64,000 nt of DNA from Liolophura sinensis. Its lineage: Eukaryota; Mollusca; Polyplacophora; Chitonida; Chitonidae. Below the pieces are notes generated by a model, which was given only the letters and a program-made list of their open reading frames with translations, was not told the DNA's origin and did no database searches. Position numbers and translations under genes: made by a program. Positions 22,601 to 31,477 of this stretch are shown here, in pieces; positions within the stretch are counted from its first letter, which is position 1; every line of letters starts with the position of its first letter. The stretch lies in NCBI RefSeq assembly GCF_032854445.1, contig NC_088295.1, positions 78,212,028 to 78,276,027 of the forward strand, given 5' to 3'.

Positions 22601-24803
22601 ACCTGACACATGGAGTAATTAGCTCATGTCCACAGGTGAACTTACCTGTACTGACCTCAGCCATACCTGACTGTGACACCTGGTCAGGCCTATCTCATTT
22701 CAACTGACCACTAACTCAGAGTCAACAAGTAAAGCCTTTAATCACATTTACGCAGGGCTTTTAGCTCCCATTTAAAGTAGCAGCACTAACATGGCGTTGA
22801 CCCTAGTGCAATGTGATCAAGTGAAACGTGAAGACAATCTATGTATAGAAGACGCATTAGCGAAGACTATATGTAATATGTACCAGATCCACGAGATAAG
22901 TAAAACATTAATGACAAGGGTATGTGTTCAGAGTAAATGTCACAACAGTACCAGGCGCCTAGAGTTAAGCTGAGAAAAGCATTTCTACATGTCCTCATAC
23001 ACAAGTGAGTTCGGAGTTTAAAAGTCTACCGTAGCAATGTGAGGCAGAGTAATTTCAGATTGCAAGGAAATCCAAACCTTATGTTATGAAATAGATGAAT
23101 TTATGCCAGAATGAAAGGTTTTTCTTAGGAAATTCGTATTATATAACCAATGTTAACAGCAACATTAATAATAATACAAATCATAAACAAAAAACTCATA
23201 ATAATAAATCATTTCCAATCAGTAATAATGAATGACACTATAGTATCATTTCCATTTTTTTCCCGTATCAAAAACTTGAAATGAAGAAAAAATGTAAATG
23301 TTTTTGACAGTTTACTTAGTTACCTGAGTGGAGATTCCATCCAAATTTTTCCCGTTAATATTGATGTAGCCTCCGGATGAACTCTGGAAGGTGATGTTGT
23401 GGTTTCGGCCTGTCTGGAACACCATGTGGCCGTTTTGTGTTACAATCGATGGCCTGAAACAATTCAGTGAAAAGAAAAGATTCAAGTTCATATGTAGAGA
23501 AAGTAGTTAAAAAGTGGAATATATTCGCAGTGATAATTAATACTGACGAGTGACGAGTCGGTTGCTTATTTGGTGAACTGCTTCTGACAACAACGATTAC
23601 AAATGAATCTTCAGGACAAGGAATCACTGGATTAGATATTTCTTGGTCATTACACGTTTATTTGCACATATAGAAACAGTGGACAGATCCTTATAATATA
23701 CACGTGTGTAGGCCTATGTGCCAGAACTGGAGAGGTCGTCTGTTTAGAAGAGGCGCGAAAGCATACGTTACGTGCGCGCCAAGGCCTACGTGCTGCGTGA
23801 AAACGTGTTTTCAGGCAATATCTGTGGTACAATGAGAAACGGAAAGCACCGCAATACACATAACGCATGCAGATTAGATCGAGTTTCTTGTCTGCTTTTG
23901 TATCGGGTCCCCTAATGGTTTTGGAAATCAGCGAGGCATGGGTGACACTGGTTTGGTAATCTCATTACACCCGGGTATAATGACCTCAATACGACGATCA
24001 GTAATCTCCGAACACAGCATAGATAGAGAGCTGACATCTGGCTTTGCCATTACCTTACAGTCGCTTGACCAACAACTCTATTGATTTGGCCGTTACTTTA
24101 GTTTAGAGCATTCGTCCACTCAGAAAGTAAGAAATTCCCACAATTTACACGCCTACCCAAAGTAACGGTCAAATAGTCCTTTTTGGGTGACATTTCTCAT
24201 TTCGCCACAAATGTCTGAAAAACAATTTCGCTGATAAAACTGAAATGTCGCTAGATACGTGGACCATCATTCATATCTTGGGTTTATCTTGAAGCTGTTT
24301 TATATTTGTAAATACCTATGTGATACAAACCACCATTTATTAAAAGGCCCTCTTCATTATGATATTGTTGATGGAGGTCACAAGATACACACGCTACTTG
24401 ATAAAACATACTTCACACAATCCCAAAAGAAGAGAAGCTTAAGTTACGACAACAGTGAAACATACAAGACAACTCTCATGGCATATTTAACAAACATCAA
24501 TAATCATTTTTTATAGTTGGATATTATATAGTTTATACGAAGGGGCGTACACGATCCGTCAGGCTTTGCGCAGACACGCGCCCATCACACATTATCATCC
24601 GCTCAATCTAATTCAATGCGACCGAGACAATAACTAGCACGTCTAATTGAAAAGGTTAAAAGTTATACTTACTCATTTCCAGTTGCTGCTCGCTTGTGTC
24701 TGACATTTTGATCCGTGAGCTGAATACACGTGGATAAAAGTAGCAGCAATATGGGGAGAAAAAACTTGGAGAGTTGGCCGATCGGACACCTCCCCAAATC
24801 CAT
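535..24803 (-). CDS. CUBN: Cubilin, N-terminal part (signal peptide to CUB4), partial
   Basis: Cubilin is a large peripheral membrane endocytic receptor that binds many ligands through CUB domains and is anchored at the cell surface by amnionless. I read 22 firm coding exons plus one tentative one. From the 5' end they are 24673-24803, 23324-23453, 19662-19709, 18130-18255, 17165-17290, (15509-15553), 12749-12787, 12504-12605, 12099-12202, 11329-11458, 10365-10533, 9779-9910, 9010-9105, 8428-8564, 7187-7373, 6632-6747, 4700-4940, 4319-4498, 3534-3696, 2807-2997, 2356-2509, 1455-1642 and 535-706. Each is bounded by AG/GT on the minus strand, and phases agree across all joins except those of exon 4319-4498. 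Domain order matches vertebrate cubilin: signal peptide, furin-like site, N-terminal segment, coiled coil, eight EGF-like domains, then CUB repeats. The last exon ends in phase 1, so the gene continues beyond base 1. Vertebrate cubilin has 27 CUB domains; only four are here. Confidence 0.95.
983..1255. repeat. Degenerate 22-25 bp tandem repeat
   Basis: About eleven imperfect units built around AGCAGGTGTGAGGAACCCC lie in the intron between the two CUB4 exons. Unit length varies and substitutions are common, so the array looks old. Confidence 0.8.
1740..1829 (+). repeat. Short dispersed repeat (GAGTGAGTGAG...ATGACGACGAAGG)
   Basis: A block starting GAGTGAGTGAGTGCTTGGGG and containing TCAGTCATATGACGACG recurs in inverted orientation at 34254-34336. 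Two copies with the same borders mark it as a dispersed element, probably SINE-like. The family is not named with certainty. Confidence 0.7.
2356..2997 (-). CDS. CUBN: CUBN CUB domain 3, two exons
   Basis: Exons 2807-2997 (phase 1 to 0) and 2356-2509 (phase 0 to 1). The first reads [25 protein letters not shown] and CNYDYVE. The second reads [27 protein letters not shown] and [10 protein letters not shown]. All hallmark CUB elements (CGG, SPGYP, YDY, RDG, GFRATY) are present without breaks. Confidence 0.95.
3534..4498 (-). CDS. CUBN: CUBN CUB domain 2, two exons; first exon carries apparent frameshifts
   Basis: Exons 4319-4498 and 3534-3696. The first starts in frame ([15 protein letters not shown]). 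After about 4455 the CUB reading continues only in another frame ([15 protein letters not shown] up to CSYDFL), as if one G were missing. Its 3' end is also one base short: the next exon starts in phase 0 ([16 protein letters not shown]), and the parallel CUB3 and CUB4 exons end with a complete GAG codon at this point. The exon is 180 nt where 182 are expected. As written, the frame would hit a stop within the exon. This is either an assembly error in short homopolymers or real damage. The second exon is clean and ends in phase 1. Confidence 0.85.
3837..4096 (-). mobile_element. tRNA-headed SINE, near full length
   Basis: Minus-strand copy with the (TAAA)n tail at the low-coordinate end. The conserved 3' part is GGTGTTTTATGC-like followed by ACTTATATGACGATGGCCAG (plus-strand reading), and the head ends GAGGCCCCC. 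The same family is at 19294, 21757, 37693, 42870, 48240 and elsewhere. It sits in the intron between the two CUB2 exons. Confidence 0.85.
4700..6747 (-). CDS. CUBN: CUBN CUB domain 1, two exons
   Basis: Exons 6632-6747 and 4700-4940. The first opens [16 protein letters not shown] and ends TTTRGK in phase 0. The second continues [14 protein letters not shown], then [11 protein letters not shown] and [10 protein letters not shown], and ends in phase 1. The acidic residues of the YD and HDG motifs fit the calcium site of CUB domains. The intron between the two halves holds the 21-bp minisatellite and a second degenerate array. Confidence 0.93.
5283..6183. repeat. 21-bp minisatellite with 84-bp higher-order unit
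   Basis: About 43 units of 21 bp, of the form ACTAAACACAGCACAGAGTGG, with a variant ATTAAACACAACAAACAACAG. From about 5790 the variant recurs every 84 bp (5797, 5881, 5965), so four units form a higher-order repeat. Because 21 is a multiple of three, the minus strand gives long open frames (heptapeptide AVFSPLC). These are not genes: the array is inside the CUB1 intron. Confidence 0.95.
6195..6608. repeat. Degenerate tandem repeat next to the 21-bp array
   Basis: Repeated blocks of TTTGCTGTGTGTCATGAGT and GTGATCTGTAAGTTAAGTGA with a period of roughly 33-66 bp, heavily diverged. It fills the gap between the 21-bp array and the first CUB1 exon. Confidence 0.75.
7187..8564 (-). CDS. CUBN: CUBN exons for EGF-like domains 6-8
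   Basis: Exons 8428-8564 and 7187-7373. The first completes EGF6 ([18 protein letters not shown]) and opens EGF7 ([12 protein letters not shown]). The second completes EGF7 ([14 protein letters not shown]) and carries EGF8 ([16 protein letters not shown], then [14 protein letters not shown]). The second exon ends in phase 1 and leads straight into CUB1. Eight EGF-like domains match the vertebrate protein. Confidence 0.93.
9010..10533 (-). CDS. CUBN: CUBN exons for EGF-like domains 4-6
   Basis: Exons 10365-10533, 9779-9910 and 9010-9105, joined in phase 1. The first carries the end of EGF3 (YTCICEEGW) and EGF4 ([18 protein letters not shown]). The second is EGF5 ([17 protein letters not shown]), a calcium-binding type. 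The third starts EGF6 ([15 protein letters not shown]). The CGACP and CGPCPPG linkers are typical of cubilin EGF domains. Confidence 0.92.
11105..11222 (+). mobile_element. SINE 3' fragment, degenerate
   Basis: Carries GGTTGTGGCTTTTCCCCGGG, then ATATTCTTGAGTACATCATA and AAACTCCAATCAAATA, the 3' half of the local SINE family. It lies in the intron between the EGF3 and EGF4 exons. Confidence 0.65.
11329..12605 (-). CDS. CUBN: CUBN exons for EGF-like domains 1-3
   Basis: Three exons: 12504-12605, 12099-12202 and 11329-11458. EGF1 reads [17 protein letters not shown] and ends across the first intron. EGF2 starts [15 protein letters not shown], a calcium-binding EGF signature. EGF3 reads [17 protein letters not shown]. 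Order and cysteine spacing follow the first three EGF domains of vertebrate cubilin, including the shortened third one. Phases join as 0, 2, 0. Confidence 0.92.
12749..12787 (-). CDS. CUBN: CUBN exon: end of coiled coil
   Basis: A 39-nt phase 0-0 exon with a long pyrimidine tract before its CAG acceptor and a GTAAG donor. It encodes [13 protein letters not shown], close in style to the last coiled-coil turn before the first EGF domain in mammalian cubilin (which has FQNLQQNV there). Confidence 0.75.
13323..13984. repeat. 60-bp tandem array
   Basis: About eleven units of 60 bp, such as GTGTTACACAGGGTGTATAA followed by CTCCACATGTGGGTTGTTCC. Each unit contains the 10-bp palindrome CCACATGTGG. 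Unit length is a multiple of three, so open frames appear on both strands. It is the first of five adjoining arrays in one cubilin intron. Confidence 0.95.
13985..14500. repeat. 86-bp tandem array
   Basis: Six near-identical units of 86 bp starting GCCACATGGAGGTTGGTTAC and including AGCAGACTTTTGTCCAGACA. Unit starts at 13985, 14071 and 14157 fix the period. It directly abuts the 60-bp array. Confidence 0.95.
14505..14757. repeat. 63-bp tandem array
   Basis: About four units containing GGTTCATGCAACCACAGTAA and GTATGGGCATTTGAATCATG. GGTTC starts at 14548, 14611 and 14674 give a 63-bp period. The last unit is shortened. Confidence 0.9.
15509..15553 (-). CDS. CUBN: CUBN tentative 15-codon exon
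   Basis: Possible 45-nt phase 0-0 exon between a TAG acceptor and a GTAAG donor, reading [15 protein letters not shown]. The phase suits both neighbours and the peptide could extend the coiled coil. It is very short and lies beside a large minisatellite block, so it may be chance. RNA evidence would decide. Confidence 0.4.
15749..16200. repeat. About 40-bp tandem array with a palindrome in each unit
   Basis: About eleven units of the form TACTGGGACCATAAAACACA followed by CACAGTGTGTGTCTACAAGG. Every unit contains ACACACAGTGTGTGT, an inverted repeat able to form a hairpin. Small length changes in the CA/GT arms make the period vary between about 38 and 42 bp. Confidence 0.92.
16215..16885. repeat. 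41-bp tandem array with hairpin units, interrupted by SINE pieces
   Basis: About fifteen units of 41 bp. Each carries CTTTGTGATAACACACAAAG, a perfect 7-bp stem (CTTTGTG/CACAAAG) with loop ATAACA, followed by TGGATGTTGACAACACACAG. SINE-derived pieces with AAATAAAT or TTTATTTATTTGATTGGTGT interrupt it at about 16270-16345 and 16480-16512. Confidence 0.93.
17165..17290 (-). CDS. CUBN: CUBN exon: 42-aa coiled-coil repeat, copy B
   Basis: Phase 0-0 exon of exactly 126 nt with a GTAAG donor. It begins [19 protein letters not shown], has PTGQVA at the same position as copy A and ends VNTLDSR. The shared start, centre and length make it a sister of the 18130-18255 exon. Confidence 0.88.
18130..18255 (-). 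CDS. CUBN: CUBN exon: 42-aa coiled-coil repeat, copy A
   Basis: Phase 0-0 exon of exactly 126 nt with a GTGAGG donor. It begins [19 protein letters not shown], has PTGQVA in the middle and ends MNALERN, with heptad-like leucine spacing. It is the same length and clearly related in sequence to the next exon (17165-17290), so the two look like an exon duplication that lengthened the trimeric stalk. Confidence 0.88.
18830..19285. repeat. Degenerate about 130-bp tandem repeat
   Basis: Four diverged copies of a block with ACATCTGGTTCAAGTGT, TACAGGCTTCTGGTATG, CTCAGCATACAC and AAGAGTAT. It lies in the cubilin intron between 18255 and 19662. Confidence 0.7.
19294..19550 (+). mobile_element. tRNA-headed SINE, full length
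   Basis: Starts GGGGCCTCCGTGGCTCATTG with an A-box-like TGGCTCATTGGGTTAGCGC, followed by a B-box-like GAGTTCAAGTCC, then the conserved ATAAGTGAAATATTCTTGAG and CACCAATCAAATAA tail. It is the best preserved plus-strand copy here and defines the family: tRNA-derived head, conserved body, A-rich simple tail. Confidence 0.9.
19662..19709 (-). CDS. CUBN: CUBN exon: short coiled-coil exon
   Basis: A 48-nt phase 0-0 exon with a clear acceptor (ttctttcacag) and a GTAAG donor. It encodes [16 protein letters not shown], with hydrophobic spacing compatible with a coiled coil. It falls between the N-terminal segment and the longer coiled-coil exons, where mammalian cubilin also has a coiled-coil stretch before the first EGF domain. 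Confidence 0.75.
20957..21122. repeat. 54-bp triplication
   Basis: Three almost identical 54-bp units, starting AATGTTAAAAGTAATATTTC at 20957 and 21011 and, with one difference, at 21065. The high identity indicates recent amplification. It lies in a cubilin intron. Confidence 0.95.
21757..21987 (+). mobile_element. SINE, 5' truncated
   Basis: Begins inside the head (AGAAGCCTCTCACCAATGTG), retains GTGAGTTCAAGTCCAGCTCA, and ends ATAAAACACCAATCAAATAA plus (ATAA)n. Confidence 0.85.
23324..23453 (-). CDS. CUBN: CUBN exon 2: N-terminal trimerisation segment
   Basis: Exon of 130 nt, completing the split Glu codon from exon 1 and ending in phase 0 with CAG before GTAACT. The peptide contains [14 protein letters not shown] and [12 protein letters not shown]. 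This aligns by eye with the short beta-rich segment after the furin site of mammalian cubilin, which makes the trimer and docks amnionless. It is the best single marker that this is cubilin and not another EGF/CUB protein. Confidence 0.9.
24673..24803 (-). CDS. CUBN: CUBN exon 1: signal peptide and furin-like site
   Basis: First coding exon, ending in phase 2 before a GTAAGT donor. From the ATG at 24801-24803 the product starts [10 protein letters not shown], followed by a hydrophobic core ([10 protein letters not shown]), a typical signal peptide. It then reads RHKR just before AATGNE, a furin-type dibasic site at the same place as the pro-peptide cleavage site of mammalian cubilin. An in-frame ATG 18 codons upstream (24855-24857) is possible, but I prefer the downstream one because it places the hydrophobic core near the N-terminus. 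Confidence 0.85.
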
Positions 24804-26165
24804 GTTGATTAGCTGGACCGCGGCCGAGACTGATACATGCAAAGAGACGCCCGCCACACTAAAACCTGTCTTAAGATGCCAATGTCCACAGAAGAAATGT
24901 GATACGCCGTTAACGTGTTGTCTTGTGTGTCACATCGAGGCCGGGATCCCTCCACTTTCGTCAGAACAGGGATGAGAGACAACGCAGAGTAGATACCTTA
25001 AGATTAATATGTGATCAGCCACATAAAATAATATTAATTCATCTATATGGAGAGAGGTGAAGGTTTTAATCCGGACGACCCATGGCCTTTAACTAGCAAC
25101 TGGCGATTTCCTGGTTTGCGCCAACGTGACAGATCGTAATAACTACTGATGTCGGCTATTTAAACAGTTTTTATGTAAATCGCATGACGTTGTATATCGG
25201 CGAAAACAAACAACCAAATCTCCAACAGTTACAACACGTAATGGCATCCATGTTCTACAACTTCTCCCCCTAAAACAATAAAATGCGCTGGTCTGGCGAT
25301 TGTCGGTGCGATGTAGAAAGAGCAAGGCACAATTCTCTCGTCTCCAGTGTTCTTATCACTCGGAGACATCGCTATATACTTCACATTACATATAAGGTGC
25401 AGGTTGAAAGCATGTCCACCTTAACGCGCTGCGCTACATCTTGTCCACAAACGATCTCATATACACGAACCGGCATATATATAAACCACAGATACACAGA
25501 CACAAAGCCTACGTTTTTATGCTTTATAGAGGTCTATATATACTCATTATAATGGTAAAACATTCTGTTCTAAACCTGGTGCATGTATCAGCTTAAAACC
25601 AAGATGTATTTTCTCTGTTTTTTACTGTGGTTCTAAGTGTTTGCTATATATGGACTTCAATGTGAAATAATGGAATTATTATTATCGATCGTTTTAAATG
25701 TTAGAAAACACATTGATACGTTAACGTTATATGATATAAGTTATCACTAAACTCAGGTTAAACAGATGAATACATAGCTAAAATAATAGGCTAGGATTTC
25801 GTTCTCATTGTTTTCTGGAAGAGAGTTTGCTTGACGGTAATTTATTAAATAAACGGCCTTAGACATTTGATTCTCATTGTCAGGGATGAGACAGACATTT
25901 TGGGGTGAAAATGAGGAAACTAGTTGTAGATGTACATCACATAACTGATAACTTTGTGATTTTTCGCATTTCTAAATTAAATTCAGAACATTTCTCTGAT
26001 GCATTTTTGTATAAAAAAAATAGCATACCTTCAAAAAGAGGACAAATCACATGCCTGGATTGTTCATTTCGTTTATTGAGCACGAATCGTGGTCGGCGCA
26101 CTTTACAAGTATATAATCCTCAAGTGTGGGTTTGAATGAGGCATAGTTGGATTAAAATTTAGTGT

Positions 26166-26244
<79 letters not shown>

Positions 26245-27840
26245 CAAATTTCCAAAATAAAAGGAGCTATGCCTGAAAACATATGGAAAAGGGCCATAGA
26301 TAGATAGCCGGTGAAAATCACCTGTCAAATTCACCTAAGAATAGGGTTTCCTAATAACTGTTCAGGTAAAAGCTAAATCAGTAGCAGCCTATACAGCATC
26401 CCCTGCCCCTACTCCCATCAACACAAGCACCTCTCCCAGCACCAAGGCTTAACCAGAATTGAGTAACTCAGAATGCTGTGTTGTAGTTACATTTAGTAAA
26501 CAACAACATGACAAGTCGGATCCAGATGCCCCGATGATTTTCCGCGGGTTATATCTTTGTATAAATATGAAGATCGTGTATATCCATTGAAATACACCTG
26601 CTGAATGCATCCATGAGGGGATTGTTTCGCCGTATGGGTGATACATACACGTATTACCCGAGTTACATCTAAGCGTCTGTCCATGAATGTATTAAGAAAA
26701 CTACCCGGACTTCTTGCGACTGACACATGTGTTGACAGGTCGGTATAGTCATTAACAGCACAACCACAGAAGCTTGTCTATGTATTTCCACTGTTGAGAT
26801 TCATTAAACACGATGCACGGCACACACACAGGAACTTTGGAGTTCAATACATAAATACCTAGAAAGGAGAACTTTCGATGAGAGGAGAAACCGGGTTTTG
26901 ATTCAAGCGAGGTATACAGTAATTATAATGTAGTAAAAACATCACCATGTAAATGTAAAAGGTTTCACAAGCTTTCGATCCACATGCCGCGGTCATTATC
27001 AAGTGACTAACCACTATATTTCAAAAGGTATAAATGGTGTATAGTGGAATGTTTATATATACACTATTGTCTTATACCTGGAGAAAGATCAAAATACATC
27101 AGCTAAACTCTATAGGATCAGTTGATATGGAAAACGACAGAGCAAATATGTAAAACGGAACGCCATGAGCGGACAACAAAATTTATTTACCTGTTGTAAT
27201 GGTGTTCATCGCTATGCTCCAGAGCTTTCGATTTACCTATTACAACAATCAAATTCATACGAAAAGTACAGGAAATTCTAACTACAGGATAACCATTTGG
27301 TAACAAAAACTGTTGCTAAGCTTTAAACTGCTAAAGCGGTTACTCTCTAAAAGGAAATGTAAAGTTATCCTGGCTAAGAGATAACATGGCGGAGGTCATA
27401 ACTGATGTTTTCCAGAAATCACTGAACTCCTCTTCAGTTACCTGACAAAGCATACATCTTTACAAAACCTTGCACCATCGAACGCCTGTATACATATATT
27501 CGACACTCAGTGGCAGAATATAAACGATGAACGAAAAACGTAAAACACCTCGTCCAACAATAGCAAGCAACATATACCAAACAAAGTCTCGCTACGGTCC
27601 AATACCTACAAATATAGCTGTGAACAATTACAACTTTGCTTCAAGTTAGCGAGGAACGCGTTGCCTAAGCAGCAATTTCACCAGGATATGCGATGTATTG
27701 CAATACACATTGGTATTTACCGGTTAGGCATACGTTCTCGATCATAATCGAGTTAATTTCAATGAATTGGGTTATCTGGTTTATACCTGATATGCACTAT
27801 GTATATATATACATGTATGTTAATTAACTAGATTATAGAG
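24804..27840. other. 5' flank of cubilin, no gene recognised
   Basis: No supported coding exon. It should hold the cubilin promoter and 5' UTR, but no core promoter element can be fixed by eye. The only clear structure is the AT microsatellite at 26168-26242. Confidence 0.5.
26168..26242. repeat. (AT)n microsatellite
   Basis: An uninterrupted AT dinucleotide run of about 75 bp. It produces spurious (YI)n frames on the minus strand. Confidence 0.98.
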
Positions 27841-28512
27841 CTTCTCTAGCGAAGCGGCTGTCATGTTGGCTCTCTTCAAGAACGGCTGTCGTGTTGGTTC
27901 TCTCGAAGATCTGCTGTCGTGTTGGTTCTCTCACAAAACGACTGTCGTGTTGGTTCTCACCCAGAGCGGCCGTCGTGTTGGTTCTCTCCCAAAGCGGCTG
28001 TCGCATTGGTTCTCTCCCAGACCAGCTGTCGCATTGGTTCTCCCCGAGCGGCTTTCGTGTTGGTTCTCACCCAGAGCGGCCGTCGTGTTGGTTCTCTCCC
28101 AAAGCGGCTGTCGCATTGGTTCTCTCCCAGGCCAGCTGTCGCATTGGTTCTCTCCCAGAGCTCTTTTGTGTTGATTCTCTCCCAGAGCGGCAGTCGTGTT
28201 GGTTCTCTCCCAGAGCGGCTTTCGTGTTGGTTCCTCCCAAAGCGGCTGTCGTGTTGGTTCTCTCCCAGAGCGGCTTTCGTGTTGGTTCTCTGCCAGACCG
28301 ACTGTCGTGTTGGTTCTCTGCCAGAGCGACTGTCGTGTTGGTGATCTCCCAAGCCGGCTGTTGCGTCGATCCTCTCCCAGGCCGGCTGTTGCGTCGGTCC
28401 TCTCTCAGAGCGGCTGTCGTGTTGGTTTTCAGTCAGAGCGGCTGTCCTGTTGGTTCTCCGCCAGAGCGGCTGTCCTGTTGGTTGTCTCTCAGGGCCTCTG
28501 TCGAGTCGAGCT
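27841..28512. repeat. 28-bp tandem array upstream of cubilin
   Basis: About 24 units of 27-29 bp, of the form GCGGCTGTCGTGTTGGTTCT plus CTCCCAGA. It is GC-rich compared with its surroundings. Because the period is 28, all frames cycle and long plus-strand ORFs of up to about 260 codons appear. Their peptides only repeat RVGSLPERLSCWFS-like text, so no gene is called. Confidence 0.93.
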
Positions 28513-28780
28513 GTCAGAAACTACGCATTCGATATTGGCTCGTCATACTCCCGTTCAAAAAGCCTTTACTCCACTGGCGACTAATTACACAGCCAAATCT
28601 TCAAAGGTTAATTGTTATGTCTGTGCCATTCCCTGCAGTACCAAAAGATTATTGGTGTTGTTCATTTAGAGTTTGACACAAGCTTGGTACAGGTTGGTTG
28701 AAAACCAACGAGTTTTTTTCGCAGTAATAAACTGTAATAAAATGTACCCATTAATCACCGAACAATTCCACGTCGGATAA

Positions 28781-28925
28781 TAGCAACCTGTTCCAGTTGG
28801 TAACTTGATTTGTTATCCGTTCCAGTTGGTACCTGGTTTGTTATCTCTTTCAGTTGGTAACTGGTTTGTTACCTGTTGCAGTTGGTAACTGAGTTGTTAT
28901 CTGTCCAGGTGGTAACTATTTGTTA
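28781..28925. repeat. About 29-bp short tandem repeat
   Basis: Five imperfect units around CAGTTGGTAACTGGTTTGTTA. It is a separate array, about 270 bp beyond the 28-bp one. Confidence 0.8.
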
Positions 28926-31470
28926 CAATTCGACAACAACTTACTCTAATTCTTCCAATTTTTAGGACAGGTATTAGTATTGCAGAAAGCAAATGTTTTT
29001 ATTTATTTCCTTATTTTTGTCGGAAAAGTAAAGATATGTGTATGTAGTTTGTAGTCCAGAGTCTGGCAGCATGTTATTGTGTACAAGATACAAAAACAAC
29101 AATAAACGCATTGGTCTTCATGAAAATCCATAGCATTGTCGTGTCCTTTAGCCTATATTCAATCCATTTATCCACATCGATTCATTAAAACACTTTAGCA
29201 AATCTATTCTTATCGACCTTTTAAAAGCTCAAATAGTACTTTCACATATAAAAATAAGACATATATTTATTCAATTAAAACAAAAACTTATCTTCACTGC
29301 ATGCCATACAAATGCGCATATAGTCGTAAATACGCACTTGCAGTTTGCACTCGAACTATTGAATGAGCCGACGATTCATGTTACAGTCGAAGGTCGACTG
29401 TACCCGAAATCCACAATCAATTAACAGGTGCTTGTATATATGCTGACACAGAAATACAGTATTGACCCACACACAAAACATGTACGGCTATAGATACGCG
29501 AACAGGAGTTACAGGTTGAAATACAACAATCTCAGAGATATGTGTAATAGTCATACGCCGGCTGAAACGTTAAATTTTGTGGGACAATCAGCTAAATCAC
29601 ATGATGCGTAAAAGCCCGTTTAGAATATGCATGTTCAAACATTTTTAATTACGACACTTGGCGTAGAATCTAAGTCAACAGTAATGCCCGTTTGTACAGT
29701 GTATTATAATGACCCATTATAAGAGCTTATATAACCAATCACGAGAAACTTAAGATCAGCTGTTACATATTCATGATGTGGATTGGAATGCGGCTCAAGT
29801 TTAAGAGCTGTTCGTACCAACGTTCTCATTGTAATTTGATTCCTCTGCGTGTTTTTACCGGATACATCCCGCTCCACTACAGATACAATATACATGTACA
29901 CGTACCAGTTAACGCCGCCACAAATCTTACACATCAATCCGCTCAACTCACCAACAACCATTAACACCGATACATTTGTGTTTGGCACTGAGCGTGTACC
30001 GAACTATCAGTGTGAGGTACGGCAAGCATTGGTTACGATTAAGATGAAGACGGAGTTTGTAATGAAACCAACTGAGTTTCCAATAAGGATGGGTGTTATT
30101 TTCACGACTGGCGATCTCTATCTTCAAATGTAACCACAAAATGCTACTGACTTGTACATATATCTGTTTGCATGTCTGATCTTACACGTGTATTGCCCAG
30201 GACCTTATAGCATGGTCCCTGCACGCCAGACCGCACCTAAGGACAATACTTGGAGCCAAGCTCACACATGCATGCATACGAGCAACGCCCCTTTTGCTAG
30301 CATTCATTATACGGCCGATACTGTCGCTGAACGTGACCCCAAAGTTAACTTCATACACTTCATATGTAAAGTAAACGATTCAACGATGATCGGTTACTTG
30401 GTAATATAAATGTATGGATGGTTATATATTATTTTTTATATATTATTTATTTATATATAATTCATAATGTCGTTCATGACCAAGATATTTATTCTGCCTG
30501 ATGACGGGAGTTCTGTTGATCATAAAAAGGTGTTTAAGGGGTTCGGAATTTATCTTTAAATAATGCAGATTCCTTCACCGGTTGTTGGCTAAATGTGGTG
30601 CATGTGTGGTGTACCATTTTGTACACTCAACAAATTATTATGTTAAATTTAACAGAAATTCTGTTGTCTGAGTTATGCTAGAATGTATAACATGTTATAA
30701 CATTCAACATGATGCCCTGTTTGTCTAATAGAATCGTTATGTTGCATTAATAGGATATGTGTGTTATATTTAACAGAATACATTCTGGAATCACTCACTT
30801 TCTGTTAAATACAAGATTATTTTTTTTTTTTGAGAGCCTTTACAACATGATGAGGTTTATCAACGTCACTCTCTGTAACTCACCTTAAATTGGCCTGATT
30901 AACAGCTATGGTTTTACTTTAACTTAGTTTACTTTTTTCCTTAGGTATTCAGTGAGGCGTTTATTCAGAGATTAAGCCCACCAGACAATCACAATAAAAT
31001 GTCCCTAACATGATTGTAATTAAATTTCTCCACAGGTAATACATGATTGTTAAATATGCTGAATTTCCAACATTCTCCTCTGTGGATGTTGTGTGTTGTG
31101 TACACGAAATTTAACAACTGCTTTACATTAAAAGCTGAATGGACATGCATACAAATTCCTCTTAAAGACATTAATACTTGTATTTGTAAAATTTGCTGAC
31201 AGTCCCTTCTTGGATGTTGTGTGTTGTGTACACAAGATTTGACAATCGTTGGGCCAGTAGATTCTATAAAAACTGGGCCTAAACAAACAGGTTAACCAGA
31301 CAGACAGACCGGACACATGCTATATCCACCTCCAACGACTACCCTGACAAGGGGATAATAGTTCAAATGAAACCATTCACTCACAAGAAACGACAAATTA
31401 AGATTTCCTCTCATTTAATTTCATGGGAATGCTCATGTAAAGAATAACAATGGTGCAATAATTACATGTA
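28926..31470. other. Intergenic stretch between cubilin and USP1
   Basis: No coding exon or RNA gene recognised. It is AT-rich. Two copies of GGATGTTGTGTGTTGTGTAC occur about 128 bp apart near 31085 and 31213. The far end approaches the putative USP1 polyadenylation signal. Confidence 0.5.
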
Positions 31471-31471
31471 A

Positions 31472-31477
31472 TTTATT
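31472..31477 (-). promoter_or_regulatory. Candidate USP1 polyadenylation signal (AATAAA)
   Basis: The first canonical AATAAA I find downstream of the USP1 stop codon on the minus strand, about 1.17 kb past it. This would imply a long 3' UTR covering about 31.45-32.64 kb. Variant signals closer in cannot be excluded. Confidence 0.35.

Noticed and set aside
27863-28676. Plus-strand ORFs of up to 261 codons
   Set aside because: The 28-bp array cycles through all frames without a stop; the peptide is only the repeat.
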